Positions 5,662-10,544 of a stretch of 10,544 nucleotides of DNA are shown piece by piece. Where the stretch lies: contig CALGNW010000305.1 in NCBI GenBank assembly GCA_937958345.1, positions 1 to 10,544 of the forward strand. Reading direction: 5' to 3'. A model generated the notes under the pieces. It was not told the origin of the DNA. It ran no database searches and worked only from the letters and a program-made list of their open reading frames with translations. Source of the DNA: an uncultured Neomegalonema sp. GTDB lineage: Bacteria; Pseudomonadota; Alphaproteobacteria; Rhodobacterales; Rhodobacteraceae. The translations under genes were made by a program, and so were the position numbers. The first letter of the stretch is position 1, and every line of letters begins with the position of its first letter.

Positions 5662-6681
5662 CTACTTACCGAAATCGCGATAGGTGCGAACCAGAATTGG
5701 TGACAACAGGATTGCGACGCCGACAATCGTCAGAACCGACGTCGCCGCCGCCGAGGACAACAAACGCGTCTCGCCGCCAAGATCATTAAAGATGGCATAG
5801 GACAGCGACGTAGCATGCGCCTCTGCGCTAAACGAAATAATCGGCTCGAACACTCTGAAATTATCCATCAACTGGATCAGCGCGACGAACGTGACCAAGG
5901 GCGTCAGGTGCGGAATAACGACATAGCGAATGCGCTCCCACCGGCTGGCTCCGTCGATCAGCGCCGCCTCGATCGTGTCCTGATTGACGGTTTGCAGGCC
6001 GGCATAGAAAACGACAAAGGCAAACGGCGCGGAGTGCCAGACTCCGTATGTCATCAGCATGGCCCACATCAAACCTGTACTAGCCTTGACCGATAAGGTC
6101 GGATCGCCGGACAACCATTGCAAACCGGTCCCCAGAATGCCGCGCGCATCCACCATCCAGAAAAGCACGAGCGAGCCGACCAGCGGCGTGATGATAAAGG
6201 GCAAAAGCGAGAAAAAGATCGTCGGGCCTCTGAAAACCTTCGCGACCGAATTGATGGCCAGCGCGATCATAAACCCCAGAATGATGGTCAGCGGCGTGAC
6301 AATCGCCGTATAGCTCAGCGTGAAACCCATTGCCTTGTAGAAGGGCAGGTTCATCAGCGCCGATCCGAAATCCGGCAGGCCATCCGACTCGACCCATAAA
6401 GTCCCGACCTCGGAAATCGCGAGGTGGTTTCTGTCAGTGTAAACATCCAAACCGGCGAACTTGCCCAGCGGTTCGGCGGCGCGAAGGGTTTCCGTCGCTT
6501 CCTGATCAATCGCGGTTGATTTTGTACATCCGAACGGACCGCAATTCTCTACCTCGACGATCACCTGCTCGTGCGCGGTGTAAAGCGATTGCGTCACGAC
6601 AGAGACGATCGGCAGGGCAATGAACAGCAGCATCAGCAATGCCGAAGGCAGGACGAACCAAAAAAACGAACTGTGCTTCAT
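5662..6681 (-). CDS. Carbohydrate ABC transporter permease 1 (MalF/UgpA type) with periplasmic insert
   Basis: A 339-residue inner-membrane subunit that pairs with permease 2. The first membrane segment (about 6-29) is followed by an unusually long non-hydrophobic stretch, about 31-116, before the next segment (119-143). This stretch contains C47 and C52 in ENCGPFGCT. Membrane topology puts it in the periplasm, in the position of the MalF P2 loop. The coupling loop is EAALIDGASRWERIRYVVIP (238-257). The ribosome site before the ATG at 6681 is weak (GGGGC, about 8 nt away), in line with lower translation than the binding protein. It lies between the binding-protein gene (78 nt upstream, with a hairpin between) and permease 2. 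It is longer than simple six-helix UgpA-type permeases because of the insert. Confidence 0.93.
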   Translation of the reverse strand: MKHSSFFWFVLPSALLMLLFIALPIVSVVTQSLYTAHEQVIVEVENCGPFGCTKSTAIDQEATETLRAAEPLGKFAGLDVYTDRNHLAISEVGTLWVESDGLPDFGSALMNLPFYKAMGFTLSYTAIVTPLTIILGFMIALAINSVAKVFRGPTIFFSLLPFIITPLVGSLVLFWMVDARGILGTGLQWLSGDPTLSVKASTGLMWAMLMTYGVWHSAPFAFVVFYAGLQTVNQDTIEAALIDGASRWERIRYVVIPHLTPLVTFVALIQLMDNFRVFEPIISFSAEAHATSLSYAIFNDLGGETRLLSSAAATSVLTIVGVAILLSPILVRTYRDFGK

Positions 6682-6724
6682 CGCTGCTGCCCCGGCGGTT
6701 CGGAAGGGTGCGGTATCTTAAGAA

Positions 6725-6748
6725 AGCGGGGCCGTTACCAGCCCCGCT
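6725..6748 (-). terminator. Stem-loop between binding-protein and permease genes (attenuator or 3' stabiliser)
   Basis: AGCGGGGC (6725-6732) pairs perfectly with GCCCCGCT (6741-6748) around an 8-nt loop. It begins 12 nt after the binding-protein stop. On the transcribed strand it is followed by TTTCTTAAG, an imperfect T tract, so partial termination is plausible. Such elements commonly give excess binding protein relative to permeases (known for other ABC operons). Confidence 0.65.
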
Positions 6749-6759
6749 CTATCGGCTTC

Positions 6760-8001
6760 TTATTTCAAAAAGCCCTTTTCGGTTGCGGCGACTGTGTAGG
6801 CCGCTTCGATATCCGCAAGCGTTTGCTTGGCTGTTTCGTCGCCTTTCAGGAAGTCTGCGATGTTATCGCCCAGCGCCGTGTGCAGCAGACCCTGGAACGG
6901 AACCATCGGATACGGGGTCGCCGAAGCGGCAACGGTCGCCAGCACGCCCTCGTTGACGGGCGACGCTTCAAAGTTCGGCATCAGCCAAACGGCCTGCGAC
7001 ATGGTTTCGTCATTGAGCATATCGGGCGATATGCCTGCCTTCATGGCGAGGAAAGTCGCTTCGGCATCCTCGTCGCTGATGTTCTTTGCGACGGTCCAGC
7101 CATCCCACCACAGCGTCGTTGCAGGGCGGCCACTGCCGCCGACCATCAACGGTCCGCCGACCGCGATGTTTGAATACACGTCTTCCTCGGCGCCCTCATC
7201 GTCCATCAGGTTGCCGGTACGGCTGCCCCACATGTTGAGCAGCGCCACGTTCCCTGCCTCGACTTCGGCGTTGGTCGCGTTGCTGTCATGGGTCAGATAA
7301 TCGGGGTTCATGTAGGCGGTCAGCGCCTTCATCATTTCCAGCGCGGCGATGCCGTTCTCATTGTTGATCGACACGTTTGCCGTTCCGGGCTCAAAGAAAT
7401 CACCGCCCGTACCAATGTACATGTTGGTGAATTCCTGCGCGAGGTTCCAACCGGCCTTGTACGCGCCGCCAACCGGATAATCGAGAATGCCCTCACGACG
7501 GATTTTTGCGGCAGCAGCCAACATTTCCTCGTAAGACGTCGGCGCATCCATGCCGATTTTTTCGAGGATGTCCTTGCGGTAAACAAGATGCTGGGCGTTT
7601 GCCATAAAGGCGACTGCCATGATCTTTCCGTCTACGGTGATCAGTTGATGCTTCGGAATGTCTTGTCCGTGCTTCGCGACCAGATCGTCGAGTGGCCGGA
7701 TAACATCCTCGTTGATCAGCGCGACAATCGACGAGTTTGCAACGACAGCTGTCGTGTACTCGGCAGGATCGCCGCTCATGCCGGCGACGTTAATTTTCTG
7801 GTGATCAGCGGTGAGGTTCGACTCGACCGTGACGTCTCCGCCCGCACAAGCGGCGGCGGCTGCCGCGATGCTTTGGATTGCGGGGAATTCATTGCCGACG
7901 ATGCTTACGCGGCCAGATTCGATGCCACAGGCGGCCATGGCGGTGGTGCTGAACAAAGCGGCGAATGCGGCTCCGACAGCGATTGTCTTAAAAGTTTTCA
8001 T
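6760..8001 (-). CDS. Extracellular solute-binding protein, family 1 (sugar ABC transporter)
   Basis: A 413-residue periplasmic ligand-binding protein of the UgpB/MalE-like class. It begins with a clear Sec signal peptide: MKTFK, a hydrophobic core, then AMA with probable cleavage after residue 23. The mature protein appears to have only two cysteines, C25 and C52, probably a disulfide. The segment VDGKIMAVAFMANAQHLVYRKDILEKIG (about 122-150) and the aromatic TTLWWDGWTV near 295-305 are typical of family 1 sugar binders. The start has GGGGAGG 8 nt before the ATG. It is first in the binding protein-permease-permease operon and divergent from the ATPase gene. The ligand is unknown: no sugar-processing enzyme is adjacent. 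M-A-A-C at the cleavage region is a poor lipobox, so I do not call it a lipoprotein. Confidence 0.93.
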   Translation of the reverse strand: MKTFKTIAVGAAFAALFSTTAMAACGIESGRVSIVGNEFPAIQSIAAAAAACAGGDVTVESNLTADHQKINVAGMSGDPAEYTTAVVANSSIVALINEDVIRPLDDLVAKHGQDIPKHQLITVDGKIMAVAFMANAQHLVYRKDILEKIGMDAPTSYEEMLAAAAKIRREGILDYPVGGAYKAGWNLAQEFTNMYIGTGGDFFEPGTANVSINNENGIAALEMMKALTAYMNPDYLTHDSNATNAEVEAGNVALLNMWGSRTGNLMDDEGAEEDVYSNIAVGGPLMVGGSGRPATTLWWDGWTVAKNISDEDAEATFLAMKAGISPDMLNDETMSQAVWLMPNFEASPVNEGVLATVAASATPYPMVPFQGLLHTALGDNIADFLKGDETAKQTLADIEAAYTVAATEKGFLK

Positions 8002-8032
8002 TCCGAGAACCTCCCCGTTGGGTCTTCACATG

Positions 8033-8076
8033 GCCGGTTCGGTCCGGCGCACTCTTGATGCGGCGAAGATTTCGCC
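8033..8076 (-). promoter_or_regulatory. Two small hairpins in the leader of the binding-protein gene
   Basis: GCCGG/CCGGC (8033-8037 with 8044-8048) and the perfect GGCGAA-GAT-TTCGCC (8062-8076) lie in the probable 5' leader of the binding-protein gene, 32 to 75 nt before its ATG. The second could also be a short protein-binding palindrome. No convincing -10/-35 pair was found in this intergenic region. Confidence 0.3.
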
Positions 8077-8116
8077 TGCGTTCAGAAAAGCAACCCGCCG
8101 AATCGCGGCGGCAGCT

Positions 8117-8130
8117 TGCATACGTTTGCA
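8117..8130. promoter_or_regulatory. LacI-family operator-like palindrome, distal site
   Basis: TGCATACGTTTGCA is a 14-bp palindrome with one mismatch per half and the central CG typical of LacI-family operators. It is the exact reverse complement of the site at 8228-8241. It lies 116 nt upstream of the binding-protein ATG in the divergent intergenic region. Confidence 0.65.
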
Positions 8131-8217
8131 GTTAACGCGGTGTCCGAGAACCAACACAAGAACTTTTCGACGGGATAGCGGCGCGAAATAAGGGGGTTGT
8201 CCGGCTGTTAATTCCGC

Positions 8218-8231
8218 TGCAAAGTTTTGCA
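8218..8231. promoter_or_regulatory. Third overlapping palindrome beside the proximal operator
   Basis: TGCAAAGTTTTGCA is a near-perfect palindrome (one mismatch per half) that shares its last four bases, TGCA, with the operator at 8228-8241. Its centre is GT rather than CG, so it is a weaker match to LacI-family sites. It may be a secondary site or chance in a TGCAAA-rich stretch. Confidence 0.35.
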
Positions 8232-8241
8232 AACGTATGCA
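8228..8241. promoter_or_regulatory. LacI-family operator-like palindrome, proximal to the ATPase gene
   Basis: TGCAAACGTATGCA is the exact reverse complement of the site at 8117-8130, with the same CG centre. It ends 15 nt before the ATPase ATG, so a bound repressor would block or roadblock transcription there. The 111-bp centre-to-centre distance would allow looping with the distal site. Confidence 0.65.
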
Positions 8242-8256
8242 CGCGCGGGGACGACA

Positions 8257-9303
8257 ATGGCCGAAATTCAGCTTCGCAATGTGTCAAAGCGATGGGGCAC
8301 GTTTGTCGGTGTTCAGGATTTTAACCTGACGATTGCCGATCAGGAGTTTCTGGTTCTGCTCGGCCCGTCGGGGTGCGGTAAGACGACGACGATGCGGATG
8401 ATCGCGGGTCTTGAGGACGCGTCGGGCGGCGATATTATCGTTGACGGCAAGCGGATCAATGATCTGGACCCGAAGGATCGCGACGTCGCGATGGTGTTCC
8501 AGTCTTACGCGCTTTATCCGAACATGAACGTCTACGAAAACATCCGCTTTCCCCTCAAAGTGCGCGGTATTCCCGCCTCGGAACATAAAGAACGGGTGAT
8601 GCGCGCCTCGGCGATGGTCGAGCTTGACGACTTTTTGCACCGCAAGCCTGCCGAGTTATCAGGCGGTCAACGTCAGCGCGTTGCCCTTGCACGGGCGGTC
8701 GTGCGCCAACCGAACGTGTTTCTGATGGACGAGCCGTTGTCGAACCTCGACGCCAAGTTGCGGGTTTCGACACGAGCGCAGATCAAGAACCTCAGCCATG
8801 AACTGAAGACGACCACCATCTACGTCACCCATGACCAGATCGAGGCGATGACGCTGGCGGATCGGGTCGTTGTAATGAACAAGGGCGTGGTGCAGCAGGT
8901 CGGGACACCGACCGAGATTTACGACAACCCCGCGAATACTTTCGTTGCGGGCTTTATCGGGTCGCCTGCGATGAACCTGATTGACGGAAACCTTCAAAAC
9001 GGCACGTTTACGGCTGATAAAATCTCGATTTCGGGACTGCGCGCAGATCGTGAAGGCCCGGTCACCCTCGGGTTCCGCGCCGAAGACGCCTCCGTTGCCC
9101 AAGGCGCATCACAAGCAAATTCGAGCGTCTATTCCCTCGAATTGTTGGGCGAGGCAACGATGGTCACGATGCGCGCGGGCGGCACAATCCTGTCGGTCAA
9201 ATCGGGTAAAGATTATAGAACTGAGATTGGTGACCCCGTCAGTGCGCACATACCGGCGGACATTTGTCACCTTTTCGACGCCGCGTCGGGCGAGCGGTGG
9301 TAG
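8257..9303 (+). CDS. Sugar ABC transporter ATP-binding protein (MalK/UgpC/MsmK type)
   Basis: A 348-residue cytoplasmic ATPase that powers the importer. Walker A is GPSGCGKT (36-43), the Q-loop Q82 is in VFQSYALYP, the signature LSGGQ is at 134-138, Walker B is VFLMDEP with E159, and the switch histidine is H192 in YVTHDQ. A C-terminal TOBE-type regulatory domain follows (about 235-345), with LGFRAED near 271-277. The start at 8257 was chosen because MAEIQLRNVSKRWG is the usual beginning and GGGGA lies 7 nt upstream. The frame is open to a TTG at 8227, but that extension falls in the operator. It is divergent from the binding-protein/permease operon and shares its regulatory region. MalK-like ATPases sometimes serve several transporters, so separate transcription could be meaningful. 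Confidence 0.96.
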   Translation: MAEIQLRNVSKRWGTFVGVQDFNLTIADQEFLVLLGPSGCGKTTTMRMIAGLEDASGGDIIVDGKRINDLDPKDRDVAMVFQSYALYPNMNVYENIRFPLKVRGIPASEHKERVMRASAMVELDDFLHRKPAELSGGQRQRVALARAVVRQPNVFLMDEPLSNLDAKLRVSTRAQIKNLSHELKTTTIYVTHDQIEAMTLADRVVVMNKGVVQQVGTPTEIYDNPANTFVAGFIGSPAMNLIDGNLQNGTFTADKISISGLRADREGPVTLGFRAEDASVAQGASQANSSVYSLELLGEATMVTMRAGGTILSVKSGKDYRTEIGDPVSAHIPADICHLFDAASGERW

Positions 9304-9339
9304 CCGGCGGGCGAGGGCGTGTTTCCAACCGCTTGCCGG
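9304..9339 (+). terminator. Hairpin directly after the ATPase stop
   Basis: CCGGCGGGCG (9304-9313) can pair with CGCTTGCCGG (9330-9339) as a 10-bp RNA stem including two G-U pairs, starting at the base after the stop codon. No T tract follows, so it may be a 3' stabiliser or a rho-dependent end rather than a classic terminator. Confidence 0.4.
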
Positions 9340-9407
9340 ATCGTACATCGAACACCTCAAGTTCAGCTAAGCAATGCCTAATAATCTCTTAGTAATAGAT
9401 CGCGGCG

Positions 9408-9440
9408 TTAACCGTTAAAATCGCGTAACCATACTATACA
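9408..9440 (+). promoter_or_regulatory. Putative activator-type promoter of the Hpt gene with CtrA-like half-sites
   Basis: TATACA (9435-9440) is a plausible -10, and no -35 hexamer stands 16-18 bp upstream. Instead there is TTAACC at 9408-9413, a second TTAA at 9415-9418, and GTAACCAT at 9425-9432, which resembles the CtrA half-site TTAACCAT. The full TTAA-N7-TTAA spacing is not met. The resemblance is suggestive only. Confidence 0.3.
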
Positions 9441-9491
9441 GCGTCACTTTTACGCCGTAACTCATTTTTCCGAAAGTGATTGCCGGTATCG

Positions 9492-9512
9492 TTCCCCTAA
9501 GCTTACGGGGGA
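9492..9512 (+). promoter_or_regulatory. Hairpin covering the Hpt ribosome binding site
   Basis: TTCCCC (9492-9497) can pair with GGGGGA (9507-9512), including one U-G pair, around a 9-nt loop. The GGGGGA is the Shine-Dalgarno of the Hpt gene, 4 nt before its ATG. If it forms, the stem would limit translation initiation. Stability has not been calculated. Confidence 0.4.
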
Positions 9513-9516
9513 CACC

Positions 9517-9861
9517 ATGAATTTTGCTTCAAACATCGTAGAGCCAATCTTTGAGCGTGAAGTATTGGACCGTCATACGATGAGCAATGAATCGCTCCAA
9601 AGAGAGTTGTTCATTCTGTTCTTCGATCAGGTGCCGGTTTACCTCGACCAAATGGACGAGGCGCTCGCCAGCGGCGACGTTGATAACTGGCGCATGGCGG
9701 CGCACGGGATCAAGGGTTCGAGCCGCGCGCTCGGTTTTACCCGCCTCGCGACATTGTCGAAAGAATGCGAAAGTTCGTCGCCTGATGCAGAGCGTATGGC
9801 GTTACTGCGCGCGGCAATTAAAGAGACCGAAGCGTGCATCGCGCTGGCGGAAACCGGCTAA
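9517..9861 (+). CDS. Stand-alone histidine phosphotransfer (Hpt) domain protein
   Basis: A 114-residue all-helical protein made of a single Hpt domain, the kind that passes phosphate between response-regulator receivers in a multistep phosphorelay. The phosphoacceptor is H63 in the motif AAHGIKGSSRALG, followed by the FTRLATLSKECE helix usual for the fold. There is no kinase or receiver domain, so it must work with partners encoded elsewhere; none is in the window. The start ATG has GGGGGA just upstream, within a possible hairpin. It lies 213 nt after the ATPase gene, with its own promoter-like sequences, so I read it as a separate transcription unit. Its stop is 8 nt from the stop of the convergent oxidoreductase gene. 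Which phosphorelay it serves cannot be told from here. Confidence 0.88.
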   Translation: MNFASNIVEPIFEREVLDRHTMSNESLQRELFILFFDQVPVYLDQMDEALASGDVDNWRMAAHGIKGSSRALGFTRLATLSKECESSSPDAERMALLRAAIKETEACIALAETG

Positions 9862-9869
9862 GGCAAAGT

Positions 9870-10544
9870 CTAAGCCGCCACCTTCACCACCACTTTGCCC
9901 GTCGCGCTCCGGTCTTCTATCAACCGCAGCCCCTCGACCGCGCGCTCCAGCGGAAAAACGTCGGAAACAAGCGGATTGATCCGCTTATCGGCTGCAAGAT
10001 CAAACAGACGAACAAGGCTTTCCGCCATAATTTTGGGGGCTTTGTCGAAATAAGCCCCCCACCAAAACCCGATCACGTCGATATTCTTGACGAGCAGGTG
10101 ATTGGCTTTCAGCGGCGGAACATCGCCCGAAGCAAAGCCGATCGGCATGTACCGGCTTTCAAACGCCGTCGCCCGCAACAGCGCAGAGCCTAATGCCCCG
10201 CCGACAGGATCAAAGATCACGTCCGCGCCGTGCCCGTTGGTTAAAGCGAGAATTTCATCGCGCAGGGCCGGGGTGCTCAGGTCGTAATTTTCCGGGTCTA
10301 GGGTGATCGCCGCGCCTTTATCTTTCGCGGCGTCTCTTTTCGCATCGCCTCGGGCGACGGCAATGACCTTGGCCCCCATCAGGGCGCCAAGTTCGACGGC
10401 GGTCAGTCCGACCCCGCCGCCTGCCCCCGCCACAATCAGGATATCGTCGGCCTGCAAACGCCCGCGATGGTTCAGCGCAAGTTCGGCGGATCCATAGGCT
10501 ATCGGAATTGCGGCAACGGCTGCGTCTGACACGCCCTCGGGCGC
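9870..10544 (-). CDS. NADPH:quinone oxidoreductase-like MDR protein, C-terminal part (5' end beyond window)
   Basis: A zinc-independent medium-chain dehydrogenase/reductase of the quinone oxidoreductase class. It would reduce quinone- or enone-type substrates with NADPH. About 224 residues are visible out of the usual 320-330, so the N-terminal catalytic part is missing. The frame stays open to the last base, so the GTG at 10532 is not the start. The Rossmann motif AGAGGGVGLTAVELG follows the LQADDILIV strand. Further family segments are NGHGADVIFDPVGG and, at the end, LIEDRSATGKVVVKV. No cysteine ligand cluster for a structural zinc is seen in the visible part. The gene is convergent with the Hpt gene, with an 8-nt gap and no visible terminator. 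Precise substrate is unknown. Confidence 0.88.
   Translation of the reverse strand, partial: APEGVSDAAVAAIPIAYGSAELALNHRGRLQADDILIVAGAGGGVGLTAVELGALMGAKVIAVARGDAKRDAAKDKGAAITLDPENYDLSTPALRDEILALTNGHGADVIFDPVGGALGSALLRATAFESRYMPIGFASGDVPPLKANHLLVKNIDVIGFWWGAYFDKAPKIMAESLVRLFDLAADKRINPLVSDVFPLERAVEGLRLIEDRSATGKVVVKVAA

Noticed and set aside
8227..8256. TTG start at 8227 for the ATPase
   Set aside because: The extension would be encoded by the operator sequence; MAEIQLRNVSKRWG at 8257 is the canonical start with a ribosome site.
9862..9869. Bidirectional terminator between the convergent Hpt and oxidoreductase genes
   Set aside because: The gap is 8 bp and I found no stem with a T tract across the two stops.

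Overview
The window reads as a piece of an ordinary alphaproteobacterial chromosome, most likely from Rhodobacterales (Roseobacter group). The reasons are the moderately high GC, the DUF1289 / TIGR02281-type aspartic protease pairing, the Roseobacter-like 2-oxoglutarate dioxygenase homologue, and the two-ligand style of sugar ABC transporter. The order is inferred from recalled family resemblance, not from a search. I see no rRNA, tRNA, CRISPR, insertion sequence or prophage gene.

Layout. (1) Positions 1-2174, plus strand: the 3' end of a DUF1289 protein, then a membrane-anchored retropepsin-like aspartic protease whose start overlaps the previous stop (ATGA), then a TTC38-type TPR protein with a strong AGGAGG. 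These three look like one operon. (2) Positions 2185-4608, minus strand: rpmI-rplT (ribosomal proteins bL35 and bL20) with a good promoter, a leader hairpin and a strong intrinsic terminator. Only 15 nt beyond that terminator begins dusA (tRNA-dihydrouridine synthase), which overlaps by 8 nt a phytanoyl-CoA-dioxygenase-like protein. (3) Positions 4771-9303: a complete CUT1-type carbohydrate ABC transporter in divergent arrangement. The binding protein and two permeases are on the minus strand and the ATPase is on the plus strand. The 255-bp region between them carries two mutually inverted LacI-family operator-like palindromes, 111 bp apart centre to centre. An overlapping third palindrome lies beside the ATPase start. 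(4) Positions 9517-9861, plus strand: a small free-standing histidine phosphotransfer (Hpt) protein. (5) Positions 9870-10544, minus strand: the C-terminal part of an NADPH:quinone-oxidoreductase-like MDR protein, which runs off the window.

How it works together. The transporter is self-contained for uptake: a periplasmic binding protein, two EAA-loop permeases and a MalK-like ATPase. No catabolic enzyme and no LacI regulator lie in the window, so the substrate cannot be read from context. A stem-loop after the binding-protein gene probably lets that gene be expressed above the permeases. The transporter operon ends in a perfect 12-bp inverted repeat that almost touches the rpmI promoter.

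The most interesting signals are regulatory or architectural rather than a new gene system: the paired operators, the cysteine-bearing MalF-P2-like insert in permease 1, the orphan Hpt gene with CtrA-like half-sites and a hairpin over its ribosome binding site, the dusA/dioxygenase overlap, and an 11-bp tandem repeat inside dusA.
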